The position numbers were made by a program, and so were the translations under genes. The notes below the pieces were generated by a model, which was given only the letters and a program-made list of their open reading frames with translations, searched no databases and was not told the origin of the DNA. From Amycolatopsis balhimycina FH 1894 (GTDB taxonomy: Bacteria; Actinomycetota; Actinomycetes; Mycobacteriales; Pseudonocardiaceae): a DNA stretch of 64,000 bases. The stretch spans positions 3,954,649-4,018,648 of the forward strand of contig NZ_KB913037.1 in assembly GCF_000384295.1 (NCBI RefSeq), read 5' to 3'. Positions 31,092-39,653 of this stretch are shown in pieces (position 1 is the first letter of the stretch; each line of letters starts with the position of its first letter).

Positions 31092-31480
31092 TCGACAAGA
31101 TCGCCTGGCTCCACGTGGTGGACGGCCGGATCCTGAGCACGCGCTCACGCGGCAAAGACGTCTACTACCTCCCCGGCGGCAAGCGCGAGCCCGGCGAGTC
31201 GGACGTCGAAACGCTGGTCCGCGAGATCCGCGAAGAACTCGACGTCGAGATCGCGGTCGAATCGATCACCCCGGCAGGCACGTTCGAGGCGCAGGCGCAC
31301 GGCCACGCGGCGGGCACGCGGGTCCGGATGACCTGCTACACCGCGGAGTACCGCGGAACCCTCGAGGCGAGCAGCGAGATCGAGGAAGCCGCGTGGCTGG
31401 AATACGCCGACCGCGGCCGGGTTTCCGCGGTGGACAAGCTCATCTTCGACCACCTGCACGACACCGGGCAGCTCACCTGA
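31088..31480 (+). CDS. Nudix hydrolase
   Basis: This is a 130-residue protein with a complete Nudix box at residues 30-51: GGKREPGE, seven residues, then REIREELDV, carrying the metal-binding glutamates. Members hydrolyse nucleoside diphosphates linked to another group. The domain is the whole protein, with no extra recognition domain, so the substrate cannot be predicted. The GTG start overlaps the stop of the isochorismatase-like gene, so the two are co-translated. It is convergent with the GNAT gene, with 7 bp between stops. Confidence 0.92.
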   Translation: MIDKIAWLHVVDGRILSTRSRGKDVYYLPGGKREPGESDVETLVREIREELDVEIAVESITPAGTFEAQAHGHAAGTRVRMTCYTAEYRGTLEASSEIEEAAWLEYADRGRVSAVDKLIFDHLHDTGQLT

Positions 31481-31487
31481 GCAACGC

Positions 31488-32222
31488 CTACCGGGCATTC
31501 GCCGTACCGGCCCGGGTTTTGACGAGCGGCGCGTCCCGCGACAGTTCCCGGAACCCGACGCTGTAGTACAGGTCTCGCGCCTGCGTCGGCGTCCCCATGC
31601 TGGCGACCGTCGCGTGCCTGGCCCCCGCGGCCAGTGCCAAGTGCAGCCCGTGCACCAACAGCGCCCTCGCCAGGCCGCGGCGCCGGTAGGCCGGGTGCGT
31701 ACCGACCGGCTCGAACTCGACGGTCTCGTTCACGTCGTCGAGCCACATGATCGCCGAACACGCCATCGTCCCATCCGGGGCTTCCACCAGGATGTGCAGG
31801 TCGCCGCGGTATCCCGGCGCCCGCCGGACGCCCTCGTACGACGAAACCGTGTACGACGTGGGTGCCCAAGCGTCCACATGAGACTGGACCGCGGCGTCCG
31901 GGCCGGCCTCCGAGGCGGTGTCGAGCAACCCCGCGTGGCCGGGATCCACCTGGTACGCCAGATAAGCACCGGTGATGTCCTTCGCCGACCCGTCGCTCAG
32001 CCGGACCCGGCGCGGGAGCTGGGCCCAGCCCCAGGCCACCAGCTCCGCGCCGGAGAACCACAGCCGGTGCCGCCGGCTCTCCCCGTGCACGGCGTGGTCC
32101 TTGCCCCAGTTCCAGGCCAGCTCGCCGAACGACGCGTCGGTGTTCACCAGATCCGGGCGGGTCGCGGCGACCCGCTGTGCCAGCCCCTGCATGAGCCGGA
32201 CGTCCTCGGTGGTCAGAGCCAT
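31488..32222 (-). CDS. GNAT-family N-acetyltransferase
   Basis: The product is about 244 residues. The C-terminal GNAT domain is clear: EFEPVGTHPAYRRRGLARAL holds the acetyl-CoA loop (RRRGLA), followed by ATVASMGTPTQARDLYYSVGF. The N-terminal 120 residues contain a second, weaker GNAT-like or substrate-binding region (ELAWNWGKDHAVHGES). The ATG at 32222 is taken as start; a GTG three codons upstream is possible. The substrate is not known. It appears to be a single-gene unit. Confidence 0.82.
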   Translation of the reverse strand: MALTTEDVRLMQGLAQRVAATRPDLVNTDASFGELAWNWGKDHAVHGESRRHRLWFSGAELVAWGWAQLPRRVRLSDGSAKDITGAYLAYQVDPGHAGLLDTASEAGPDAAVQSHVDAWAPTSYTVSSYEGVRRAPGYRGDLHILVEAPDGTMACSAIMWLDDVNETVEFEPVGTHPAYRRRGLARALLVHGLHLALAAGARHATVASMGTPTQARDLYYSVGFRELSRDAPLVKTRAGTANAR

Positions 32223-32357
32223 ACCCACCACTGTGGCAGGGCCGTCGAACGGTTTCCGCTACTGTGCCGATCGTTACCAATCCGACCACAGTCACGGCCG
32301 AATGGGTTCGTAGCAACGGTTACGTGCCGCGTGGGGGTCGGCCCACTTTTGGCCGGA

Positions 32358-33029
32358 TTAGTAACCCAGCCGGAGCTTCGGCTTGTGCTCCAGGTGCGAA
32401 AGCCCGTTCCACGCCAGGTTGACCAGGTGCGCGACCACCTCGTCGCGCTTGGGCTTGCGCGCGTCCAGCCACCACTGGCCGGTCAGCGCGACCATGCCCA
32501 CCAGCGCCTGCGCGTACAGCGCCGCCAGCTTCTCGTCGTAGCCGAGGGATCCGAACTGCTGGGCCAGGATGTGCTCCACCTGGCTCGCGATGTCGTTCAG
32601 CACGGTGGAAAACGTCCCCGTCGAGCTCGCCACCGGGGAATCGCGGACCAGGATGCGGAAGCCGTCGTGGGAGTCCTCGACGTACGAGAGCAGCGCCGTC
32701 GCCGCCTGCTCCAGCATCACCCGCGGGTGACCGCCGTGCAGCGTCGAGATCATCCGGTCGAGCAGCAGCTGCGTTTCGCGGTCGACGACCACCGCGTAGA
32801 TGCCTTCTTTGCCGCCGAAGTGCTCGTAGACCACGGGTTTCGACACGTTGGCGCGGTGCGCGATCTCCTCGATCGACGTGCCGTCGAAACCCTTCTCGGC
32901 GAACAGCGCCCGTGCCACGTTCAGCAGCTGCTGACGCCGCTCCGTCCCGGTCATCCGGACGCGGGTCACCGGGACGGCCGGACGTGCCCCGGTGACCTGC
33001 TCACGCTTCGAACGTCGTCTCGCCGCCAT
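32358..33029 (-). CDS. TetR-family transcriptional regulator (Rv1019-like)
   Basis: This is a 223-residue regulator. The basic start (MAARRRSKREQ) precedes the TetR DNA-binding domain at about residues 28-75: RRQQLLNVARALFAEKGFDG, SIEEIAHRANVSKPVVYEHF. The ligand-binding half includes DSHDGFRILVRDSP and QALVGMVALTGQWWLDARKP, close to M. tuberculosis Rv1019, which also lies beside glmU and mfd. It follows the desaturase gene by 17 bp on the same strand, so it probably belongs to the same transcript and may regulate it. A palindrome upstream of the desaturase (34073-34085) is a candidate operator. Confidence 0.9.
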   Translation of the reverse strand: MAARRRSKREQVTGARPAVPVTRVRMTGTERRQQLLNVARALFAEKGFDGTSIEEIAHRANVSKPVVYEHFGGKEGIYAVVVDRETQLLLDRMISTLHGGHPRVMLEQAATALLSYVEDSHDGFRILVRDSPVASSTGTFSTVLNDIASQVEHILAQQFGSLGYDEKLAALYAQALVGMVALTGQWWLDARKPKRDEVVAHLVNLAWNGLSHLEHKPKLRLGY

Positions 33030-33046
33030 CGGGGCAGCCTAGTTGC

Positions 33047-34021
33047 CTAGCTCTTTTCCGTGGCGATTCGGGCCAATCGCTGCGGCGTCGGCCAGCGCAC
33101 GTCGTGCACCCAGCCGAACTTCTCGAAGATCCAGATCAGCCGCGCGGAAATGTCGATCTGGCCGCGCTTGACGCCGTGCCGCGCGGACGTCGGGTCGGCG
33201 TGGTGCAGGTTGTGCCACGACTCGCCGAAGGAGAAGATCGCCAGCGGCCAGAAGTTCGCCGACTTGTCACGGGCGGCGAACGGGCGCTCGCCGATCATGT
33301 GGCAGATCGAGTTGACCGACCAGGTCACGTGGTGCAGCACGCAGATGCGGACCAGTCCGGCCCAGAAGAACGCCGTCACCGCGCCCCAGAACGACCACGA
33401 GATCAGGCCGCCCATCAGCGCCGGCAGCAGCAGGCTCACCAGCGCCCACAGCCAGAACAGGTCGTCGACCTTCTTGATCGCCGGGTCCTTGACCAGGTCG
33501 GGCGCGAAGCGCTCGGCGTTGGTCTGGTCGCGTTCGAACAGCCAGCCCATGTGCGCGTGCCAGAAGCCCTTGGCGATGGCCCACGGCGAAGTGCCGAACG
33601 CCCACGGCGAGTGCGGGTCACCGTCGCGGTCGGAGAACGCGTGGTGGCGGCGGTGGTCGGCGACCCAGGTGATCACCGGGCCCTGCAGGGCGATGCTGCC
33701 CGCGATGGCCATGAACACGCGCAGCCACTGCTTGGCCTTGAAGGAGCCGTGCGTGAAGTAGCGGTGGTACGACACGGTGATGCCGAGCCCGCTGATCGCG
33801 TAGAACAGCACGAAGACGCCGACGTCGACCCAGCTCAGGCCCCAGCCCCAGGCGAACGGCACGGCGACCAGCAGGGCCACCAGCGGCGCGATCACGCCGA
33901 AGTAGACCGACAGCTGCACGCCGATTCCGCGCGTTCCTTCAATGACAGGTTTGGGCCCCTTGGGAGCCGAAGGTTCTCCGGTGGGCTGAGAACGGTCGAG
34001 CGTGGCCGTCATACGCTTCAC
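33047..34021 (-). CDS. Membrane acyl-CoA desaturase (DesA3-like)
   Basis: This is a 324-residue membrane di-iron desaturase. The three His boxes are present: HRYFTH, HRRHH (WVADHRRHHAFSDRDGDPHS) and HNLHH (SWHNLHHADPTSARHG). About four membrane segments surround them. It introduces a double bond into fatty acyl-CoA, usually stearoyl to oleoyl, using an oxidoreductase partner. The start region MKRMTATLDRSQ is unstructured; an ATG three codons in could also serve. The downstream TetR gene is probably co-transcribed. The length and boxes fit DesA3 (Rv3229c), but the exact orthologue was not tested. Confidence 0.92.
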   Translation of the reverse strand: MKRMTATLDRSQPTGEPSAPKGPKPVIEGTRGIGVQLSVYFGVIAPLVALLVAVPFAWGWGLSWVDVGVFVLFYAISGLGITVSYHRYFTHGSFKAKQWLRVFMAIAGSIALQGPVITWVADHRRHHAFSDRDGDPHSPWAFGTSPWAIAKGFWHAHMGWLFERDQTNAERFAPDLVKDPAIKKVDDLFWLWALVSLLLPALMGGLISWSFWGAVTAFFWAGLVRICVLHHVTWSVNSICHMIGERPFAARDKSANFWPLAIFSFGESWHNLHHADPTSARHGVKRGQIDISARLIWIFEKFGWVHDVRWPTPQRLARIATEKS

Positions 34022-34072
34022 TTCTTCCTACGCAGGCACGCCTTCTTACCAAGGGCGCCCTAACCTACGATG

Positions 34073-34085
34073 CCGTAAGTTACGG
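34073..34085. promoter_or_regulatory. Palindrome upstream of the desaturase-tetR operon
   Basis: CCGTAA and TTACGG form a perfect 13-bp palindrome with a central G. It lies 52 bp before the desaturase start, in its promoter region. It is a plausible site for the TetR protein of the same operon. Confidence 0.4.
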
Positions 34086-34219
34086 TACAGGAGGTTCGGG
34101 CGGCTGGGGAGAGCCCGAACTCACACCGGCACTTCGGAACCCGGGTACCCGGCGGACAGCCGCATAACGCATCCCCCGCGCGGACGACACCCGATCGTCG
34201 CTATCCTGACCAGGATCGA

Positions 34220-34291
34220 TCCGCCGTAGTGTAATCGGCAGCACTTCAGATTTTGGTTCTGACAGTTCAGGTTCGAATCCTGGCGGCGGAG
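34220..34291 (+). tRNA. tRNA-Gln (anticodon TTG)
   Basis: The gene is 72 bases long. TCCGCCG and CGGCGGA form a perfect 7-bp acceptor stem, with G as discriminator base. The D arm contains GTAATCGGCAGCAC. The anticodon stem is CAGA/TCTG around the loop TTTTGGT, giving anticodon TTG (Gln, CAA/CAG). The T arm CAGGTTCGAATCCTG is intact. CCA is not encoded. Confidence 0.95.
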
Positions 34292-34332
34292 CAGCAGAAA
34301 GACCCGAAGCCCCACGACACGGGAGGTTGGCG

Positions 34333-36081
34333 CTGACCGAAGAGGCGACCGACCCGGTGGCGGCCAGGCGGCCGGCGCTGGCCGAGATGTCCGATGCCTG
34401 GATCGTCGGGCGCGCGCGGGAGCTGAACGCCGCGGTCCAGCGCCACGAGTACACCCAGCAGCTCGAGATCGTCGCGATGATGGACGAGCTGCTCGACGAG
34501 ACCCAGCGGCGTGGTGAACCCCTGCTCGTGGCCCAGCTGCTGCGATCGTCGGCCCTCGCCCGGCTGGCCACCAAGGGCCTGGCCGCGGAGGCCGAGCCCC
34601 GGCTCGACGAGATGCTCGCGCACACCCGGCGGCACGGCATCGCCCTGCTGCGGGCCGACGCGCACGCGCTGCGCGGGCGGCGCCTCGTGGTCGCCGCGCA
34701 GGAGGACGCCGCGCTCACCGAGATCGCCAGGGCGCTGGCCATCCTGGACGACTCCACCATCCCGGACCGGCAGGTCGGGCTGCGCAACTGGAACCGGCTG
34801 CTCTCCTCGACGCTGATCGACTGCTGGCTGGTGCTCAACCAGCTCGGCGTCTACGAAGCGGCGGAGGAGGCGATCGGCCGGGCCGCCGCGGCGATCCGCG
34901 AGAGCGCGAGCCCGCACGACATCGCCCTGCAGCTGATCAACCGCATCAAGATGCTGCTCGGCTGGGGCCTGCGGCTGGAGCGCATCGACGAGTACGACGA
35001 GAGCGCCGCGAAGTTCCGCACCGCGGCGTCGATGGGGGCGGCCGCCGAAGGCCCGTTCGCCGAGTCGCTGTTCCCGCGCAAGGCGAACGTCGCGGCGATC
35101 GACCAGGTCGGCGTCCTGGCCGCGGCACCGGCGCTGAACCAGCCGGGAGCCGAGCACATCGAGCGGCTGGAGAACCTCTACGCCGAGCGCGCGTTCGGGC
35201 ACGACCGGGAGATCGTCGCGATCGCGCTGGCGCGCTGCCTGGACAAGGAGGGCCGCCGCGAAGAGGCCCTCACGGTGTTGCGCGAGACCCGCCAGTCCAT
35301 CTCGGACGACACGTCGCAGCCGTCGATGCGGCTGAACATCGCCCGCGAGCTGGCCCGGCTCGACACCACCCCGGACTACGCGTCCGGGGCCAGCGAATCG
35401 CTGATCGACTACGCGCGGCGCCTCGAATCCGAGATGTGGAGCCTGCGCGAGTCGCAGATCGCCACGCTGAACGCCCGCCGCGAGCACGAACGGCTGTCCG
35501 CCGAGCACGGCGCGATCACCCAGCAGGCCCTGCAGGACCCGCTCACCGGCCTGCCGAACCGGCGCGCGCTGGACGAGAAGCTGCGCCAGCTCGCGTCCTC
35601 GGCCGACGCGCAACCGCTGGCGGTCGCGCTGGTCGACCTCGACGGCTTCAAGGGCGTCAACGACAAGCAGTCGCACGCCGAGGGCGACAACGTGCTGCGT
35701 GTCGTGGCGAGCACGCTTCGTGACGCCCTGCGCGGCGACGACCTGGTGGCGCGCTACGGCGGCGACGAGTTCATCGTCCTGCTTCCGGGCACGCCGGCGT
35801 CCGCGGCGAAGATGGCGCTCGGCCGCGCGGTGAAGTCCGTCGCGGGCCTGCCGCACCACCTCTCGCACGGCGTCACGCTGTCGATCGGGCTGGTCTCGCT
35901 GCGGCCGCAGGAGCGCGGCGAGCAGGTCCTCGCGCGCGCGGACGCGGCCATGTACCAGGCGAAACGCGGGGGTGGCAACCAGGTGGCGTCGGCCAACTCG
36001 ATGGCCGCCGACCCGGCCGCCGCGTGGGCGGGCGAGGCCGCTCCGACCGACCCCACGTGGGACGCCGAAGAGCACAGTTAG
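34333..36081 (+). CDS. Diguanylate cyclase with TPR-like sensor region (GGDEF protein)
   Basis: The product is about 582 residues. The first 390 residues are helical and TPR-like (QLLRSSALARLATKGLAAEA, RLVVAAQEDAALTEIARAL), with no membrane span. A coiled segment (SLRESQIATLNARREHERLS) joins them to a GGDEF domain that starts at DPLTGLPNRRALDEKL and holds RYGGDEF at about residue 475. RGDD five residues before GGDEF is an intact product-inhibition I-site. It should make cyclic-di-GMP. The start is unclear: GGGAGG at 34321-34326 suits a rare CTG at 34333, while the TTG at 34327 touches the ribosome site; no ATG or GTG lies between here and the tRNA. Confidence 0.85.
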   Translation: MTEEATDPVAARRPALAEMSDAWIVGRARELNAAVQRHEYTQQLEIVAMMDELLDETQRRGEPLLVAQLLRSSALARLATKGLAAEAEPRLDEMLAHTRRHGIALLRADAHALRGRRLVVAAQEDAALTEIARALAILDDSTIPDRQVGLRNWNRLLSSTLIDCWLVLNQLGVYEAAEEAIGRAAAAIRESASPHDIALQLINRIKMLLGWGLRLERIDEYDESAAKFRTAASMGAAAEGPFAESLFPRKANVAAIDQVGVLAAAPALNQPGAEHIERLENLYAERAFGHDREIVAIALARCLDKEGRREEALTVLRETRQSISDDTSQPSMRLNIARELARLDTTPDYASGASESLIDYARRLESEMWSLRESQIATLNARREHERLSAEHGAITQQALQDPLTGLPNRRALDEKLRQLASSADAQPLAVALVDLDGFKGVNDKQSHAEGDNVLRVVASTLRDALRGDDLVARYGGDEFIVLLPGTPASAAKMALGRAVKSVAGLPHHLSHGVTLSIGLVSLRPQERGEQVLARADAAMYQAKRGGGNQVASANSMAADPAAAWAGEAAPTDPTWDAEEHS

Positions 36082-36100
36082 GATCTGAGCCCGACTAAAG

Positions 36101-36163
36101 CGTCACTTTCACGTGAAAGTGACCTGGAGGCCGCCTCCGGATCACTTTCACGTGAAAGCGGCG
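36101..36163. repeat. Long palindromic element E (31-bp arms, nested palindromes)
   Basis: The arms 36101-36131 and 36133-36163 pair around one base, with two mismatches and two G-T pairs. Within each arm lies a smaller palindrome; the left one, with core CACTTTCACGTGAAAGTG, is perfect over 22 bp at 36102-36123. It lies 14 bp before the glmU start, between two plus-strand genes. Confidence 0.88.
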
Positions 36164-36176
36164 ACCGGAGCCATCG

Positions 36177-37655
36177 TTGGGAGCGCCGTTGACCGGCCCG
36201 CTGAGCACGTTGATCCTCGCCGCGGGTGAGGGCACCCGCATGCGTTCCTCGACGCCGAAGGTGCTGCACCCGATCGCCGGGCGGCCCTTGGTCGAGCACG
36301 CCGTCCGGGCCGCCGCCGGACTGAACCCCGAGCACCTCGTGGTGGTGGTCGGTCACGGCCGCGAGGCCGTCGGCGAGCACCTCGCCCACGTCGGCGAAAC
36401 CCTCGGGCGCGCCGTCGGCACGGCCGTGCAGGACCAGCAGAAGGGCACCGGCCACGCGGTGTCCTGCGCACTCGCGACCCTGCCGCCGGACCTCACCGGC
36501 ACCGTGCTCGTCAGCTACGGCGACGTCCCGCTGCTCGACACCGCGACCCTGGGCGCGCTGCTCGACGAGCACACCGAGGCGAAGAACGCGGTCACGGTGC
36601 TCACCTCGGTGGTCGCCGACCCGAGCGGCTACGGCCGGATCGTGCGCGACAGCGCGGGCAAGGTCACCGGGATCGTCGAGCACAAGGACGCGACGCCGGA
36701 CCAGGCGGAGATCACCGAGATCAACTCGGGCGTGTACGCCTTCGACGCCGCCGTGCTGCGCGACGGCCTCTCGCGGCTGTCGACCGACAACGCGCAGGGC
36801 GAGCTGTACCTCACCGACGTGCTGGGCATCGCGAACGGCGACGGGCTCCACGTCGGCGCGCTCGTCGTCGACGACCCGTGGCTGACCGAGGGCGTCAACG
36901 ACCGCGTGCAGCTCTCGGCGCTCGGCGCCGAGCTCAACCGCCGGATCGTGCGGCGGTGGCAGCGCGAGGGCGTCACGATCGTCGACCCGGCCTCGACCTG
37001 GATCGACGCCGGCGTGACCCTCGCCCGTGACGTCGTCGTCGAGCCCGGCGTGCAGCTCAAGGGCACCACGTCGGTCGGCGAGGGCAGCACGGTCGGGCCG
37101 GACAGCACGCTGACGAACGTCACGATCGGCGCGGGTGCCTCGGTGGTGCGCGTGCACGGCTCGGACTCGGAACTGGGCGACGGCGTCACCATCGGCCCGT
37201 TCACCTACCTGCGGCCGGGCACGAAGCTCGGCGTCAAGGTGAAGCTGGGCGCGTTCGTCGAGACGAAGGCCGCCGAGATCGGCGCCGGCACGAAGGTGCC
37301 GCACCTGACCTACGTCGGCGATGCCACGATCGGCGAGCACAGCAACATCGGCTGCTCCAGCGTGTTCGTGAACTACGACGGCGTGAACAAGCACCGGACC
37401 GTTATCGGGTCGTATGTCCGCTTGGGTGCCGACAACACCTTCGTCGCCCCGGTGCACATCGGTGACGGCGCTTACAGTGGTGCGGGTGCCGTGATCCGCG
37501 AGGACGTCCCGCCGGGCACACTCGCGGTGTCGGCGCCGCCGCAGCGCAACATCGAAGGCTGGGCTATCCGGCGCCGGCCGGGTACACCCGCGGCGGAGGC
37601 GGCCCAGGCCGCCCTCGACGCCGATTCAGCAGCAGGAACCGACGGGGAGTCGTGA
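36177..37655 (+). CDS. glmU: GlmU, bifunctional GlcNAc-1-P uridyltransferase / GlcN-1-P acetyltransferase
   Basis: This is a 492-residue protein that makes UDP-GlcNAc for peptidoglycan. The N-terminal uridyltransferase has [20 protein letters not shown] at residues 12-31. The C-terminal half, from about residue 260, is a left-handed beta helix of hexapeptide repeats ([27 protein letters not shown]) with the acetyltransferase segment [18 protein letters not shown]. The start is TTG at 36177, with GGAG seven bases before, or TTG at 36189, with GGGAG six bases before. It is followed by prs with a 4-bp overlap, the conserved actinobacterial arrangement. Confidence 0.95.
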   Translation: MGAPLTGPLSTLILAAGEGTRMRSSTPKVLHPIAGRPLVEHAVRAAAGLNPEHLVVVVGHGREAVGEHLAHVGETLGRAVGTAVQDQQKGTGHAVSCALATLPPDLTGTVLVSYGDVPLLDTATLGALLDEHTEAKNAVTVLTSVVADPSGYGRIVRDSAGKVTGIVEHKDATPDQAEITEINSGVYAFDAAVLRDGLSRLSTDNAQGELYLTDVLGIANGDGLHVGALVVDDPWLTEGVNDRVQLSALGAELNRRIVRRWQREGVTIVDPASTWIDAGVTLARDVVVEPGVQLKGTTSVGEGSTVGPDSTLTNVTIGAGASVVRVHGSDSELGDGVTIGPFTYLRPGTKLGVKVKLGAFVETKAAEIGAGTKVPHLTYVGDATIGEHSNIGCSSVFVNYDGVNKHRTVIGSYVRLGADNTFVAPVHIGDGAYSGAGAVIREDVPPGTLAVSAPPQRNIEGWAIRRRPGTPAAEAAQAALDADSAAGTDGES

Positions 37656-38638
37656 GCATGAGCCAGAAGCAGGGCACGCCGAAGAAAAACCTGATGCTCT
37701 TCTCCGGGCGCGCACACCAGGAGCTCGCCGAAGAGGTCGCGGTCCACCTCGGCGTGAAGATCACCCCGCAGACGGCGCACACCTTCGCCAACGGCGAGCT
37801 GTTCGTCCGGTTCGAGGAGTCCGTCCGCGGCACCGACGCCTTCGTCATCCAGGCCCACACCACGCCCATCAACGAGTACGTGATGGAGCAGCTGATCATG
37901 GTGGACGCCCTGAAGCGGGCGAGCGCCAAGCGGATCACCGTGGTGATGCCCTTCTACCCGTACGCGCGTCAGGACAAGAAGCACAAGGGCCGCGAGCCGA
38001 TCTCGGCGCGGCTGATCGCGGACCTGTTCAAGACCGCGGGCGCCGACCGGATCATGACGGTCGACCTGCACACCGCGCAGATCCAGGGCTTCTTCGACGG
38101 CCCGGTCGACCACCTGATGGCCCAGACCGTGCTGGCCGACCACATCAAGAAGACCTACGGCGACGCGGACATCACGGTCGTTTCGCCGGACTCGGGCCGC
38201 GTGCGGCTGGCCGAGAAGTGGGCGCAGACGCTGGGCGACCGGCCGATCGCGTTCATCCACAAGACGCGCGACCCGGACAAGCCCAACCAGGCCGTGGCGA
38301 ACCGCGTGGTCGGCAAGGTCGAGGGCAAGGTCTGCGTGCTGATCGACGACATGATCGACACCGGCGGCACGATCGTGAAGGCGACGGAAGCGCTGATCGA
38401 CGAAGGCGCGGCCGACGTCGTCATCGCGACGACCCACGGCATCCTGTCGGACCCGGCGACCGAGCGGCTTTCGCAGTGCAAGGCGCGCGAGGTGATCGTG
38501 ACGAACTCGCTGCCGATCCCGGCGGAGAAGCGGTTCCCGGGGCTGACGGTCCTGTCGATCGCGCCGATGCTGGCCGAGGCCATCCAGCAGGTCTTCGAGG
38601 ACGGCTCGGTGACGTCGCTGTTCGACGGCAACGCCTGA
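37652..38638 (+). CDS. prs: Ribose-phosphate pyrophosphokinase (PRPP synthetase)
   Basis: This is a 328-residue enzyme that makes PRPP from ribose-5-phosphate and ATP for nucleotide, His and Trp synthesis. The class I signature is seen in [20 protein letters not shown], the catalytic loop region in [20 protein letters not shown], and the PRPP-binding loop in [16 protein letters not shown]. The GTG overlaps the glmU stop; an ATG two codons later is possible. A strong hairpin 22 bp after the stop probably ends the glmU-prs transcript. Confidence 0.96.
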   Translation: MSMSQKQGTPKKNLMLFSGRAHQELAEEVAVHLGVKITPQTAHTFANGELFVRFEESVRGTDAFVIQAHTTPINEYVMEQLIMVDALKRASAKRITVVMPFYPYARQDKKHKGREPISARLIADLFKTAGADRIMTVDLHTAQIQGFFDGPVDHLMAQTVLADHIKKTYGDADITVVSPDSGRVRLAEKWAQTLGDRPIAFIHKTRDPDKPNQAVANRVVGKVEGKVCVLIDDMIDTGGTIVKATEALIDEGAADVVIATTHGILSDPATERLSQCKAREVIVTNSLPIPAEKRFPGLTVLSIAPMLAEAIQQVFEDGSVTSLFDGNA

Positions 38639-38660
38639 CGCTTTGAAAGGCGCAGTCCTT

Positions 38661-38690
38661 CCGCCGGGCGCGAAATCCCGCGCCCGGCGG
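38661..38690 (+). terminator. Terminator hairpin after prs
   Basis: CCGCCGGGCGCG and CGCGCCCGGCGG form a perfect 12-bp stem with a 6-nt loop, followed by ATCTT. It lies 22 bp after the prs stop. Confidence 0.75.
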
Positions 38691-38715
38691 ATCTTCCGGC
38701 ACTAGCGTGCCGGCC

Positions 38716-38850
38716 ATGGGGAAGTTCGAGTTCGGCGTCAGCCTCCGTGAAATCGGCAGCCGGGACGCCTGGATCGCGAAGTGCCGCCGCGCCGAGGAGC
38801 TCGGCTACGACGTCATCGCCGTGTCCGACCACCTCCAGGAAAGTCCGTGA
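38716..38850 (+). pseudogene. Truncated LLM-class F420-dependent oxidoreductase (N-terminal 44 codons)
   Basis: An ATG at 38716 opens a frame whose first 40 residues (FEFGVSLREIGSRDAWIAKC, RRAEELGYDVIAVSDHL) match the start of LLM-class F420 oxidoreductases, whose usual length is about 290 residues. The frame then enters palindromic element B and stops at a TGA inside its left arm (38848-38850). Beyond the element no continuation is seen: the next gene is an unrelated minus-strand reductase. The gene was cut off at or by this element. A functional 44-residue product is unlikely. Confidence 0.75.
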
Positions 38851-38899
38851 ATGGCACATTGAGGGACTTAGAGTCCCTCAATGTGCCATTCACGGACTT
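38841..38899. repeat. Long palindromic element B (28-bp arms)
   Basis: The arms 38841-38868 and 38872-38899 pair perfectly over 28 bp around the loop TAG. The core GTGAATGGCACATTGAGGG differs from element A by one base, with the matching change in the other arm. It abuts the truncated oxidoreductase gene. Confidence 0.93.
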
Positions 38900-38913
38900 G
38901 AAGCAGGGAACTC

Positions 38914-39555
38914 TCAGTAGGCGACGGTGAAGCGCGCGCGGCGGTGCTTCGGCTGCTCGATCTCGTCGACGTACGCGGTCGCGAAGTCGTCGCCGCCGAT
39001 GTGCGACTTGCCGTTCTCGTCGGTCAGCAGGACGTCGCCGCCGATCCGGAACTCGCCCTTGCGCTCGCCGGCGGTCCAGGCGCCGAACTCGGCGGCCGGG
39101 CTGACGTAGAACCAGTCGAGGTCCTCGGGCTGCTCGCGCAGCAGGGACAGCACCTCGGCGTGGCTGCCCGCCTCGTCCTTGTACTCGTCCGGGAACTCGG
39201 GGGTGTCGAACAGGCGCGGGCCGCCCTCGGCGACGAGCAGGCTCGCCGCGCCGCCGACGAACGACAGCCGGGCGCCGTTCTCGCGGGCGACCCGGACCAG
39301 CCCGGGCACGGCGTCGATCAGCTTCTTGCCGTCGATCGCGCGGGCCGGGGTGGCGACCACGATGACGTCCGCGTCCTTGGCGACCTGCGCGACGAGCTCC
39401 TCGTCGTGCAGCGAACCCTGCCGCTCGTCGACCCCCTCGGGCACCGAACCGGCGTTCCGCGCGACGCCGGCCACTTCGTGCCCGCGCCGCAGCGCCTCGG
39501 CGCCGATCTTGCCCCCGGCGTACCCCGTCGCACCGAAAACCACCAGCTTGGCCAT
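38914..39555 (-). CDS. NAD(P)-dependent epimerase/NmrA-like reductase
   Basis: This is a 213-residue protein with an N-terminal Rossmann motif KLVVFGATGYAGGKIGAEAL (GxxGxxG). Other matches are DADVIVVATPARA and LSFVGGAASLLVAEGG, typical of atypical SDRs that bind NAD(P)H (YwnB/NmrA-like). These include flavin reductases and redox sensors; the function here is unknown. The ATG at 39555 follows GAGGAGAT. It is probably a single-gene unit. CGCCTAC and GTAGGCG form a 7-bp inverted repeat upstream (39609-39615, 39641-39647), which could bind a regulator. Confidence 0.85.
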   Translation of the reverse strand: MAKLVVFGATGYAGGKIGAEALRRGHEVAGVARNAGSVPEGVDERQGSLHDEELVAQVAKDADVIVVATPARAIDGKKLIDAVPGLVRVARENGARLSFVGGAASLLVAEGGPRLFDTPEFPDEYKDEAGSHAEVLSLLREQPEDLDWFYVSPAAEFGAWTAGERKGEFRIGGDVLLTDENGKSHIGGDDFATAYVDEIEQPKHRRARFTVAY

Positions 39556-39653
39556 GAGATCTCCTCGTTCGTCGTCGGCCTTCACGGCCGATGGTAGGAA
39601 CGGAAGATCGCCTACTTCAACGGAAGCAACACACCTGGGGGTAGGCGTCCAGG

